From contig JBFWML010000059.1 of the NCBI GenBank assembly GCA_050251635.1, positions 1 to 10,530 on the forward strand: a stretch of 10,530 nucleotides of DNA, in the 5' to 3' direction. Under the pieces are notes generated by a model. That model was not told where the DNA came from. It saw only the letters and a list, made by a program, of their open reading frames with translations, and ran no database searches. Made by a program: the position numbers and the translations under genes. Shown here in pieces: positions 1 to 7,049 of this stretch. The stretch's first letter is position 1, and each line of letters begins with the position of its first letter. This stretch comes from JBFWML01 sp050251635 (GTDB lineage Bacteria > Campylobacterota > Campylobacteria > Campylobacterales > SZUA-545).

Positions 1-1
1 G

Positions 2-277
2 CTCATACTGCAAAACCCGGACAAGGTTTATAAGCAGCTGGGCAAACAGTACCGTTTCGGCGAGCCGATCGAGCGTCCTAACGGGGCGAATAAAACCGCC
101 GTCAGCCCGGAAACCGGCCCCGAAACTAGCCCGAATTTACCGGAACCCGCCACCAAAACCCCCGCCGCGCCCGCTTCGGGCGGAAAAAACCTGCAGCTCA
201 GCTGCGGCGCCAAATGCGGCATTTCGCTCAAAAACTATAAAGAGGACTCCTCTTTATCCTCCAAGGCCGAAGGCTGA
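2..277 (+). CDS. C-terminal part of an unrecognised protein (partial, cut by window start)
   Basis: An open frame enters from the left edge and ends at a TGA at 275-277, giving 91 residues with no start in view. Codons are GC-rich at third positions like the confirmed neighbours, so I read it as a real gene end. Visible parts are a basic/aromatic segment (residues 1-25, VYKQLGKQYRFGEPIE), a low-complexity Pro/Thr/Ala-rich linker (about 30-62), then a compact tail with a CX3C pair (LSCGAKCGISLKN, about 65-77) and a charged end. The linker suggests a tethered C-terminal patch, possibly metal-binding or redox-active, but that is inference. I do not recognise the family. Its last 43 bases overlap the 3' end of convergent truD. 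The opposite-strand frame over the same bases lacks recognisable protein features and was not called. Confidence 0.6.
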   Translation, partial: LILQNPDKVYKQLGKQYRFGEPIERPNGANKTAVSPETGPETSPNLPEPATKTPAAPASGGKNLQLSCGAKCGISLKNYKEDSSLSSKAEG

Positions 278-1347
278 AGCTCGTCGTGCAAAATCTCCTC
301 AAGTAACGCGGTGGCATAGCTGCCCTTGGGCAGCGAGAACGCCAGCTCGAAATGCCCCTCCTCTTCGATATAGCGGCTGTTTTCCACCGCCGGAAACACC
401 CACGCGTAACGCCGGTCGCCCGAGGCGGGAATATCCTCGAAAAAGGGGGTTTCAATCTGAGCGGCCAGCTTGGAGGCCAGAGCGACGCGGTGGCCCGAAA
501 GCACGCCCGTGGGCGCAACGTCGTGTTTCATAAAACGCTCGGCCTCTTTGTTTAAATCCTCAGCCTCGTAGAGTTTGCCGTAGGGGTAGTGGCACATCAC
601 GTCGCCTTCGAGCAGACGGAAAAACTGGGGCTGCTTTTTAAGCGCCTCGATCGTTTCGGTCTCCCAGCCTAGCTCCCGGGCAATCTCGGCGGGTTTGAAG
701 TTTTCGATCAGGTGGGAGATCTCCAGCCGTTTGCTCAACCACGCGTTAAACCGTTCGCTCTGCAGTGCATTGATCAAAAAAGTCTGCATTTTACGGCCGC
801 GGATTTTGGCCTCGCCGTCAAGCATCGCCCTCGCCTTCTTGTAGTTGTCGCCGTCGCGGCCAAACCGCTGAAAGCCGAAGAAGTTGGGCATTCCCGCCTC
901 GCCGATCTTATTTAGCGCCTCGGTCAGCTTCAGCGCATCGTGGGGGCGCACCTTTTTTAAGCGGATAAAAAAGCGGTTGCCCTTGAGATGGCCGAGCTTG
1001 AGCTTGTTGTTGTGCCGGGTCGTCTCCAGAATTTTAAGCTGGGGGTGTTCAAAGCGCTCAAAGGCTTTTTCGAACTTGGCCGGCAGGGTCAGATGCTGCA
1101 CAGTCATCGCCTGCTTGTCTTTGAGCCCCGCATAACCCACGTCACGCACCTTGACGCCGGTGCGCTCGCTGATGATCTGCACCGCCTCCCAGGTGGAAAG
1201 CCCTTTTTTGCGGATTTTGATAGCCAAATGCTCGCCGCTGCCGCTAAAGGGATAAAGGGGAATCTCTTCGACCACAAAGTCCTTGGCATTCTGGGCAAAA
1301 TGGGCGGAAATAGCACCGTGGGTGAGGAAAAATGCGCGTTTTTGCAT
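235..1347 (-). CDS. truD: tRNA pseudouridine synthase D (TruD)
   Basis: TruD converts uridine 13 of certain tRNAs to pseudouridine in the cytoplasm. The 370-residue protein carries the family signatures in order. GYAGLKDKQAMT (71-82) has the catalytic aspartate at D77. NFFGFQRFGRDGDNY (155-169) is the second hallmark motif. LINALQSERFN (191-201) is the third. PTGVLSG (279-285) marks the TRUD-specific domain, and FSLPKGSYATALLEEI lies near the C-terminus. The length fits a complete protein. The ATG start is supported by a GAAGG ribosome site at 1356-1360, eight bases upstream. The gene ends in TAG at 235-237, inside the 3' end of the opposing gene at the left edge. It is divergent from pckA across a 132-base spacer. 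Annotation is secure from the motifs; nothing suggests truncation. Confidence 0.95.
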   Translation of the reverse strand: MQKRAFFLTHGAISAHFAQNAKDFVVEEIPLYPFSGSGEHLAIKIRKKGLSTWEAVQIISERTGVKVRDVGYAGLKDKQAMTVQHLTLPAKFEKAFERFEHPQLKILETTRHNNKLKLGHLKGNRFFIRLKKVRPHDALKLTEALNKIGEAGMPNFFGFQRFGRDGDNYKKARAMLDGEAKIRGRKMQTFLINALQSERFNAWLSKRLEISHLIENFKPAEIARELGWETETIEALKKQPQFFRLLEGDVMCHYPYGKLYEAEDLNKEAERFMKHDVAPTGVLSGHRVALASKLAAQIETPFFEDIPASGDRRYAWVFPAVENSRYIEEEGHFELAFSLPKGSYATALLEEILHDELQPSALEDKEESSL

Positions 1348-1374
1348 GAAAAAGGCCTTCTAGAAAGTGGCGCA

Positions 1375-1403
1375 ATTCTACACCACGCGCACCCAATTGA
1401 AAA
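1375..1403 (-). promoter_or_regulatory. Candidate sigma70-type promoter for truD
   Basis: Read on the minus strand, TTTTCA (1398-1403) and TAGAAT (1375-1380) are separated by exactly 17 bases. The -10 matches five of six consensus bases and the -35 four of six. It lies about 28 bases upstream of the truD ATG, leaving room for a short leader with the GAAGG ribosome site. This is pattern-based only. Confidence 0.4.
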
Positions 1404-1422
1404 TTTTTAGCGCGTCCTTAAC

Positions 1423-1449
1423 TTGCTTTAATTTAAACCAATCTACACT
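1423..1449 (+). promoter_or_regulatory. Weak candidate promoter for pckA
   Basis: TTGCTT (1423-1428) and TACACT (1444-1449) lie 15 bases apart within the AT-rich part of the truD-pckA spacer. The spacing is short and the call is tentative. The start of pckA itself is well fixed by the purine-rich ribosome site AAAAGGGA at 1468-1475 just before the ATG at 1480. Confidence 0.25.
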
Positions 1450-1479
1450 TACGGCCATCTCCTAACCAAAAGGGACCTC

Positions 1480-3063
1480 ATGGCTACCAAAGACTGGGCG
1501 CGCGAGCTTTCATTACAAAGCGTTGGCACCGTCTATCATAATCTCTCCTATCCTGAAATTTTTGAGCACGAAACCAAGAACGGCGAAGTGACCGTAACCA
1601 GCAGCGGCGCGGTCACCGTCGATACCGGCAAATTCACCGGCCGCAGCCCCAAAGACAAATATTTTGTTAAAGCCGATCCGTCACAGAAATACATCGCATG
1701 GGGCAAGGTCAACAAACCCACCACCAAAGAGGCCTTTGACGAACTGTTCGCCAAGGTCAAAGCCCATCTGTCGGGCAAAAACCTTTACGTTTTTGACGGC
1801 TACAGCGGCGCAAACGAAAAAACCCGCAAAAACGTGCGCTTCGTAACCGAGCTGGCTTGGCAGCACCACTTTGTGACCAATATGTTTATCCGCCCCGAAA
1901 GAAGCGAACTCGAAGGCTTCAAGCCCGGTTTTACCGTCTATAACGGCTGCAAAATCGTCGATGAAGATTACGAAAAACGCGGTCACAACTCCGAAGTGTT
2001 CGTTATCTTTAACGTTGAAGAGAACATTGCCATCATCGGCGGCACCTACTACGGCGGCGAGATGAAAAAGGGCATCTTCACCATGATGAACTACTGGCTG
2101 CCCCTGCAGAACATTCTTTCGATGCACTGCTCAGCCAATGTCGGCAAAAAAGGCGATGTAGCGCTCTTCTTCGGCCTGAGCGGCACCGGCAAAACCACCC
2201 TCTCGACCGATCCCGATCGCAAATTGATCGGCGATGACGAACACGGCTGGGATGAAGACGGCGTCTTTAACTTTGAGGGCGGCTGCTACGCCAAAACCAT
2301 CCGCCTCGACGCTTCGAGCGAACCGGAAATTTTTGCCGCCATTAAACGCGATGCGCTTCTGGAAAACGTGGTCGTGCGCGCCGACGGCAGCGTCGATTAC
2401 GACGATGCGTCCAAAACCGAAAACACCCGGGTCAGCTACCCCATTCACCATATCGAAAATTACGAGCCCACCCTCAAAGCGGGCCACCCCAAAAATATTA
2501 TCTTCCTCTCCTATGACGCCTTCGGTATTTTGCCCCCCGTGGCCAAACTGACCAAAGAGCAGGCGATGTACTACTTCTTAAGCGGCTACACCGCCAAGGT
2601 CGCAGGCACCGAACGCGGCGTGACCGAGCCGCGCGCCACTTTCTCGGCGTGCTTTGGCGAAGCGTTTATGACGCTGCACCCCACCGACTACGCCAAGCTG
2701 CTGGGCGAAAAGATCGATCAGCACAAGGTCAACGTCTATCTGGTTAACACCGGCCTCAAAGGCGGCGCCTACGGCGTAGGCCGCCGCATGAGCATCAAAA
2801 CCACCCGCGGCTGCATCAATGCCATTCTCGACGGCAGCATCGAAAAGGCGAAGTTCAAAACCATGCCGGTCTTTGGTATCGCCATTCCCGAAGCGCTGGC
2901 GGGCGTTGATTCCGAAATTCTCGATCCGCGCAGCACATGGGCCGACAAAGCTGCCTATGACGACGGCGCCAAGAAGCTCGCCGCATTGTTTATCGATAAC
3001 TTCAAGCGCTATCAGGGCGGCAATGCCGCCTTTGACTTCAGCGCCGCAGGGCCGAAGCTCTAA
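1480..3063 (+). CDS. pckA: Phosphoenolpyruvate carboxykinase (ATP)
   Basis: This cytosolic enzyme interconverts oxaloacetate plus ATP with PEP plus CO2 plus ADP, the gluconeogenic entry step. In autotrophic Campylobacterota it would link the reductive TCA cycle to sugar synthesis (inference). The 527-residue length is normal for the ATP-dependent family. Visible motifs are the substrate-binding TGRSPKDKY (53-61), metal-ligand YGGEMKKG (191-198), P-loop GLSGTGKTT (232-240, lysine K238), the second metal/nucleotide segment GDDEHGWDEDGVF (251-263) and TEPRATFSACFG (382-393), followed by NTGLKGGAYGVGRRMSIKTTR (423-443, adenine/active-site arginine region). The ATG start has a purine-rich ribosome site (1468-1475). 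bioD begins four bases after the TAA, so the two are probably co-transcribed. The GTP-dependent family is ruled out by the motif pattern. Confidence 0.97.
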   Translation: MATKDWARELSLQSVGTVYHNLSYPEIFEHETKNGEVTVTSSGAVTVDTGKFTGRSPKDKYFVKADPSQKYIAWGKVNKPTTKEAFDELFAKVKAHLSGKNLYVFDGYSGANEKTRKNVRFVTELAWQHHFVTNMFIRPERSELEGFKPGFTVYNGCKIVDEDYEKRGHNSEVFVIFNVEENIAIIGGTYYGGEMKKGIFTMMNYWLPLQNILSMHCSANVGKKGDVALFFGLSGTGKTTLSTDPDRKLIGDDEHGWDEDGVFNFEGGCYAKTIRLDASSEPEIFAAIKRDALLENVVVRADGSVDYDDASKTENTRVSYPIHHIENYEPTLKAGHPKNIIFLSYDAFGILPPVAKLTKEQAMYYFLSGYTAKVAGTERGVTEPRATFSACFGEAFMTLHPTDYAKLLGEKIDQHKVNVYLVNTGLKGGAYGVGRRMSIKTTRGCINAILDGSIEKAKFKTMPVFGIAIPEALAGVDSEILDPRSTWADKAAYDDGAKKLAALFIDNFKRYQGGNAAFDFSAAGPKL

Positions 3064-3067
3064 GCTT

Positions 3068-3703
3068 TTGAAGTTTCCGCCGCTCTTTATTACCGCTACC
3101 GGCACCGGCGTGGGCAAAACCTACGCCGCCTGCCAACTGATCGACGCCCTCTGCCAAGCCGGATACAAAGTCGCCGCCTTTAAACCGATCGAAACCGGCG
3201 TCAGCACCCTGCCCGAAGACGGCAGCCAACTTTTAAAAACCATGCGTCAATATCCGATCAACCCCGATTTGGGTCTTGAAACCGTTTGCCCCATCCGTTT
3301 TAGCCTGCCTGCCGCACCCGATGTGGCGCGGGGCGAAACGCCCATCGACTGGGCGCTGATGGATACGGCTTTCAAAGCCTGCGCCGATGCGGCGGATATG
3401 GTTTTGATCGAAGGCGCGGGCGGCGCGCTTGCGCCCGTTGAGAACGAAACCCTCAGCCTCGATATCGCCCGCCGCTACCACGCAAAGGTTCTGGTGATTG
3501 CGCCCGATCGGCTGGGTATGATTCACGATCTCATTGCAACGCTTGAGGCAATCAAGTCCCGCGGATTCGATCCGCTGTGGGCCGTGAATCTTCGGGATGG
3601 TGATTTCGATCGCCTCTCAAACCCGTGGCTGAGCAAACATTTTGGCTATTTTTGGCGTCTGCCCAATCACCTGCCCGAACTGATAGGAACGCTAACCCGA
3701 TGA
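3068..3703 (+). CDS. bioD: ATP-dependent dethiobiotin synthetase
   Basis: BioD closes the ureido ring of dethiobiotin from 7,8-diaminopelargonic acid, CO2 and ATP, the penultimate step of biotin synthesis. From a TTG start the protein is 211 residues, close to the family length. It begins directly with the fold's first strand and P-loop, FITATGTGVGKT (7-18, K17). It then shows FKPIETG (38-44, catalytic lysine K39), LIEGAGGALAPVENE (113-127, Mg2+-binding E115) and VIAPDRLGMIHD (143-154), which matches the usual strand-loop-helix before the nucleotide site. No ATG precedes the P-loop in frame except inside pckA, so TTG at 3068 is the only economical start; its ribosome site is poor, so coupling to pckA translation four bases upstream is likely. 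It overlaps the next gene by ATGA. No other biotin genes are in the window. Confidence 0.9.
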   Translation: MKFPPLFITATGTGVGKTYAACQLIDALCQAGYKVAAFKPIETGVSTLPEDGSQLLKTMRQYPINPDLGLETVCPIRFSLPAAPDVARGETPIDWALMDTAFKACADAADMVLIEGAGGALAPVENETLSLDIARRYHAKVLVIAPDRLGMIHDLIATLEAIKSRGFDPLWAVNLRDGDFDRLSNPWLSKHFGYFWRLPNHLPELIGTLTR

Positions 3704-4149
3704 AACGAATTCTCTTAACGCTGCTTGCTCCGCTGATGCTCTACGCCCACGGTCCGGTCTTGAAGTATGCCTATAACGACACCGAGCTTGGCCGCAACGC
3801 CGCCAAAACCGCCCAGCTGCTTAAGGAGCACAATGTGCATCTGGGGCTTATTGAGAACTCCCCGCTTTTTGAAAAAGAGGGCGGGCTGGCGGCCTTGAAG
3901 ATGGGCTATATTGAGTTCTACGGTGCCAACGCCGTGGAGTTGCAGTATGTGATTTCGGGCATCTGGCCCAAGCTCGAAGCGGCCAAAGCCGGAAACGACG
4001 GCACCCTCCGAAAGGAGCTTAATGAGCTGGGGTTCGAACTTATCAGCTTGCGCTTTTTGCCCAAAAAAACCCTGATGGTTCTAGGTAATGCCAACGCTCT
4101 GGGAAAACTTCCCGCCCAAGAGCGCCGGATTTTGATGCAGAACCTCTAA
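3700..4149 (+). CDS. Small exported protein of unknown function
   Basis: The 149-residue protein starts at an ATG that overlaps the bioD stop (ATGA, 3700-3703), indicating translational coupling; AGGAA at 3685-3689 may serve as a distant ribosome site. Residues 1-17 form a plain signal peptide: basic MKR, a Leu-rich core, and an A-H junction at YAHG, so a periplasmic protein is expected. The mature part is mixed alpha/beta without cysteines or further membrane segments. A central stretch (about 58-92, PLFEKEGGLAALKMGYIEF onward) followed by ELGFELISLRFLPKKTLMVLGN (116-137) faintly recalls part of TRAP-type solute-binding proteins. At under half their usual length this is only a weak alternative. 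I do not assign a function. Its TAA shares the four bases CTAA with the sppA stop on the other strand. Confidence 0.8.
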   Translation: MKRILLTLLAPLMLYAHGPVLKYAYNDTELGRNAAKTAQLLKEHNVHLGLIENSPLFEKEGGLAALKMGYIEFYGANAVELQYVISGIWPKLEAAKAGNDGTLRKELNELGFELISLRFLPKKTLMVLGNANALGKLPAQERRILMQNL

Positions 4150-5015
4150 AGCCGCATCTGCGCCGAAGGGGCGATCAGGGAAAAAACAAAGGCCCTCGCC
4201 TCCTTTTGCAGCATCTGGAAAAACGCTTCAAGCTCGTCGGGTTCGTTCCAGACCGGGCTGTCCACGCCCGCAAGCAAAGCCAGCTGGGTTTCGGCCTGTT
4301 TAATGCTGCCGAGGGTATCCACCAAACCATGCTCCAAAGCTTCGGCCGCAGTAAAGATGCGGCCATTGGCGAATTCGGGCGCAAGCGTTGCGTTCAACTC
4401 TCTTGCTTCGGCCACGTCGCGCACAAACATCTCGTAAATGCTCGCGGTAACGCCCTCAAGCTGCGCGCGTTCAGCCTGCGTCCAGTCGCGGTAGAAGGTG
4501 CCCGCCTCTTTGAGTTCGCCCGCCTTGACCACGTTCATCTCGACACCAACCGTATCCAGCAGTTTGGCGGCATTGACCCCCTCCATCAAAACGCCGATCG
4601 AACCGACAATGCTGCCGGGGTTGGCAATGATTTCATCGGCCCAGATCGAGGCGTAATAGCTGCCGCTGGCCATCACCCCCGCCGCATAGGCCACCACGGG
4701 TTTTTGCCCGCTCAGCTCCCTGACGGCCATCATCATCTCGACGCTTGGCGGCACGCTTCCGCCGGGAGAGTCCACCACCAGCAAAACCCCTTTGACGTTG
4801 GCCTCCTCGGCGGCGGCAACCTCCGCCAAAAACCCGTCGGCATCCAAAATCGGACCCCTAAGATCAATGCGGTACAAATTGGGCTGCGGTTGCGGCGCTT
4901 CAGCCGAAAACACCACCAAAATCACAATCAACACCAGCAGCGTCGCCTTGAAGTGGTTTTGAATAAAGACGATCGGCGCGGTGATAGGCCAAAACAGCCA
5001 TTTTAGTCGTTCCAT
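4146..5015 (-). CDS. sppA: Signal peptide peptidase SppA, short (36K) type
   Basis: SppA is an inner-membrane serine protease of family S49 that degrades cleaved signal peptides and related fragments. The 289-residue protein has one hydrophobic anchor (about 22-38, LLVLIVILVVF) and then a single protease domain facing the periplasm. DSPGGSVPPS (82-91) is the ClpP-fold signature. VMASGSYYAS (114-123) contains the nucleophile S117, GSIVGSIGVL (134-143) is the conserved downstream loop, and KAGELKEAG (164-172) supplies the general base K169. The Ser-Lys pair is placed as in the Bacillus enzyme. The ATG lies 13 bases inside the end of mqnF, with GGAGAG at 5024-5029 as ribosome site, so translation is coupled. 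I recall the same order in C. jejuni (Cj0067-Cj0068). It is complete and looks active. Confidence 0.93.
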   Translation of the reverse strand: MERLKWLFWPITAPIVFIQNHFKATLLVLIVILVVFSAEAPQPQPNLYRIDLRGPILDADGFLAEVAAAEEANVKGVLLVVDSPGGSVPPSVEMMMAVRELSGQKPVVAYAAGVMASGSYYASIWADEIIANPGSIVGSIGVLMEGVNAAKLLDTVGVEMNVVKAGELKEAGTFYRDWTQAERAQLEGVTASIYEMFVRDVAEARELNATLAPEFANGRIFTAAEALEHGLVDTLGSIKQAETQLALLAGVDSPVWNEPDELEAFFQMLQKEARAFVFSLIAPSAQMRL

Positions 5016-6247
5016 AGAATCTGCTCTCCGTTGATAAAGACATTATCCATCTGCTTGGGCGCGTGCAAGATCGCTTGCGCATAGATCATCGCCGCATCTT
5101 CGATGCGATCGGGCAGCCTGAAAAGCAGCATATCCGCCGCCCGCTCAGGGGCCAAACGGCCCGCGTTGACGCCCAGCTGGGAGGCGGCCACGTCGGTTAC
5201 GCTGCGCAGCAAATCCCTTGCCAGCAGCGGCAAATCCAGCCCTTCGTGCATAAACAGCGCCGATCGAAGCTCGCCGAAAAGATCAAGCGAGTGGTTTGAG
5301 CTCAGCCCGTCGGTCGCCACCATATAGGGAATTTCGCGGTTTTTAACCTTCTCCAGCCCCAACAGCCCGCATCCGAGCAGACGGTTGGAAACGGGACAGT
5401 GGATGATCGCGCCGCCCATTTTGCTGATTTTGTCCAACTCTTCGTTGGTGGCTTGCACACAATGGACAAACAGGGTTTTCACCCCTTCAAAGGTCTCCAA
5501 AAACTCCGCCGCATCGGTGACGGGACTGGAGGTTTTGAGAAATTTCTCAAAAAAGGGCTTGAACTCTCCGGTGGCGCTATCCAGCCAACGGCGTTCGCTC
5601 TTGCTCTCCATAAAATGCGCGCTCAGCGGCAGGTGCCGCGTCCGGGCCAAAGAGACCGCCTTGCGCACCAGCGCCGGATGCACCGAATAGGGCGAATGAA
5701 TCGCAATGCCGGCCTTGAAACGATCGCCCTCGAACTCTTTGCTGCGCTCAAGCCGATCGACAAAGTCGGCAAAGATCACATCCGCCGCGGCAGGATTGGA
5801 GCCGATCAGCTCGTTGAAATAGACAATCCGTTGTTTCGCGGCGGCGCACGCGGCCAGATCAAACCCGTAGCTGCTCACCGCGCCCACGGTGGTGACGCCG
5901 CCCTTGAGCATATCCGACAGCGCCGCTTCGTGACAGGCCTGGGCGCATCCGCCGATAAGCGATTCGCGTTTTTCCATCACGGTGTAAAGCCAGCCGATAA
6001 AGCTGCCGTAATCCAGCTGCGTCGTGTGGGCGCTAAACTCCAGATGCACATGGGCGTTCATCAATCCCGGCATCACCACGGAGTGTTCGCCGCCTTCGAT
6101 CGCCTCGGCTTTGCTCTTCCAGCGTTCGATCACCTTGGCGTCATCGGTCACTTCGATGATATTTTCATCAAAAACCACCGCGCCGTTACGCACAACCGGG
6201 CGGGCGGGATCCATCGTGATAATCGTATCGGCTATGAGAATTTTCAT
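5003..6247 (-). CDS. mqnF: Aminofutalosine deaminase family amidohydrolase (futalosine menaquinone pathway)
   Basis: The 414-residue protein is a metal-dependent amidohydrolase of the chlorohydrolase/deaminase branch. Metal and catalytic residues are visible: MPGLMNAHVHLEF (59-71, H66 and H68), SAHFMES (209-215, H211 and E214), FVHCV (260-264, H262), IIHCPVSN (281-288, H283) and ATDGLSSN (311-318, D313). Residues 1-60 and about 360-414 form the usual small beta-sandwich around the barrel. In Campylobacterota such proteins are annotated as 6-amino-6-deoxyfutalosine deaminases (mqnF, also called mqnX), releasing ammonia to give futalosine for menaquinone synthesis. A related Nitratiruptor enzyme has been characterised, as I recall. 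Substrate cannot be read from sequence; other adenosine- or guanine-type deaminase activities are alternatives. The ATG has GAGGAG (6256-6261) eight bases upstream. It heads the mqnF-sppA operon. Confidence 0.85.
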   Translation of the reverse strand: MKILIADTIITMDPARPVVRNGAVVFDENIIEVTDDAKVIERWKSKAEAIEGGEHSVVMPGLMNAHVHLEFSAHTTQLDYGSFIGWLYTVMEKRESLIGGCAQACHEAALSDMLKGGVTTVGAVSSYGFDLAACAAAKQRIVYFNELIGSNPAAADVIFADFVDRLERSKEFEGDRFKAGIAIHSPYSVHPALVRKAVSLARTRHLPLSAHFMESKSERRWLDSATGEFKPFFEKFLKTSSPVTDAAEFLETFEGVKTLFVHCVQATNEELDKISKMGGAIIHCPVSNRLLGCGLLGLEKVKNREIPYMVATDGLSSNHSLDLFGELRSALFMHEGLDLPLLARDLLRSVTDVAASQLGVNAGRLAPERAADMLLFRLPDRIEDAAMIYAQAILHAPKQMDNVFINGEQILWND

Positions 6248-6290
6248 CGTTTACGCTCCTCGTGGGCTGATTTTACCCAAGGCGGCATTA

Positions 6291-6296
6291 ACTATA
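6291..6296 (-). promoter_or_regulatory. Candidate -10 box for the mqnF-sppA operon
   Basis: TATAGT on the minus strand (5/6 consensus) lies 43 bases upstream of the mqnF ATG and no convincing -35 precedes it, a situation common in Campylobacterota. A second candidate, TAAAAT at 6270-6275 (minus), lies closer to the gene, so the exact start is uncertain. Confidence 0.3.
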
Positions 6297-6298
6297 AT
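6293..6298 (+). promoter_or_regulatory. Candidate -10 box for yebC-rhodanese
   Basis: A perfect TATAAT sits 31 bases before the yebC ATG, with only a T-rich -35-like stretch around 6268-6276. It overlaps the minus-strand TATAGT used as the candidate -10 for mqnF. Leader and ribosome site AAGGAA (6318-6323) follow at normal distance. Confidence 0.5.
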
Positions 6299-6329
6299 TC
6301 CGCCCATCATTTCAGGTAAGGAACTTCCG

Positions 6330-7040
6330 ATGGGTAGAGCGTTTGAATACCGCCGCGCCGCCAAAGAAAAACGCTGGGCCAATATGTCCCGCGTCTTCCC
6401 CAAACTGGCCAAACTGATCACCATGGCCGCCAAAGAGGGCGGGCAAGACCCCGACATGAACCCCAAACTCCGCACGGCGATCCTCAACGCCAAAGCGCAA
6501 AATATGCCCAAAGACAATATCGATGCCGCCATCAAACGCGCTTCGGGCAAAGACGCCGCCGACATTACGCAGATCAACTACGAGGGCAAAGGGCCGCACG
6601 GGGTGATGATGATTGTCGAGTGCGCCACCGACAACCCCACCCGCACCGTGGCCAACGTCAAGCTCTACTTCGCCAAAAACGGCGGACAGCTCGTACCGGG
6701 CGGATCGCTTGAGTTTCTCTTTTCCCGCAAGGCGGTCTTTGAGGTGGAAAAAACCGCCGACATGAACGTTGAAGAGCTGGAACTGAGCCTGATCGACGCA
6801 GGGCTGGACGAGATCGAAGCCGACGGCGACACGCTGTATATCTACGGCAACTACACCGATTTCGGCACCCTTTCTAAGGCGCTGGAGGATTTGGGCATCG
6901 AACCCAAGGCGGCCAACTTGCAATACATCCCCAACTCGCCCCAGGAGTTTTCCGAAGCCCAACTGGCCGACATCGACAAATTGATCGAAAAGATCGAAGA
7001 GGACGATGACGTGCAGGCGGTTTACACCAACATCGCCTAA
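6330..7040 (+). CDS. yebC: YebC/PmpR (TACO1) family protein
   Basis: The 236-residue protein is a full-length YebC/TACO1 family member, described both as a DNA-binding regulator (PmpR) and, more recently, as a ribosome-associated factor that eases translation of proline-rich stretches. The start is fixed by ATG at 6330 with AAGGAA six bases upstream; the open frame extends further left, but only as antisense of mqnF. The N-terminus MGRAFEYRRAAKEKRW is the variant usual in Campylobacterota rather than the MAGHSKWANIKHRK form. Landmarks are MAAKEGGQDPDMNPKLR (32-48), the helical AKAQNMPKDNIDAAIKRASG (54-73), YEGKGPHGVMMIVECATDNPTRT (83-105), GGQLVPGGSLEFLF (116-129) and the acidic tail ending EEDDDVQAVYTN. 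It is 9 bases ahead of the rhodanese gene and likely co-transcribed. Confidence 0.95.
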   Translation: MGRAFEYRRAAKEKRWANMSRVFPKLAKLITMAAKEGGQDPDMNPKLRTAILNAKAQNMPKDNIDAAIKRASGKDAADITQINYEGKGPHGVMMIVECATDNPTRTVANVKLYFAKNGGQLVPGGSLEFLFSRKAVFEVEKTADMNVEELELSLIDAGLDEIEADGDTLYIYGNYTDFGTLSKALEDLGIEPKAANLQYIPNSPQEFSEAQLADIDKLIEKIEEDDDVQAVYTNIA

Positions 7041-7045
7041 GGAGG
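7039..7045 (+). promoter_or_regulatory. Strong ribosome site deciding the rhodanese GTG start
   Basis: AAGGAGG overlaps the last two bases of the yebC stop and stands four bases before GTG at 7050. It is one of the best Shine-Dalgarno matches in the window and supports GTG rather than the later in-frame ATG at 7080, which would delete most of the signal peptide. Confidence 0.8.
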
Positions 7046-7049
7046 CCCC

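Noticed and set aside
1352..1359. Palindrome AAGGCCTT covering the truD ribosome site as a possible regulator site.
   Set aside because: Eight-base palindromes are expected by chance at this scale and no second half-site or conserved context is visible.
988..1410. 140-codon plus-strand frame across the truD 5' end and spacer.
   Set aside because: Antisense of TruD, no recognisable motif, no ribosome site at the start.
4206..6319. Long plus-strand open frames opposite sppA and mqnF (266 and 306 codons).
   Set aside because: They are antisense shadows of well-supported genes, with no family motifs and compositions rich in His/Arg/Gln typical of reversed GC-rich coding.
6024..6329. N-terminal extension of yebC by about 100 codons.
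   Set aside because: The stretch is antisense to mqnF; the ATG at 6330 has a good ribosome site and the protein then matches family length.
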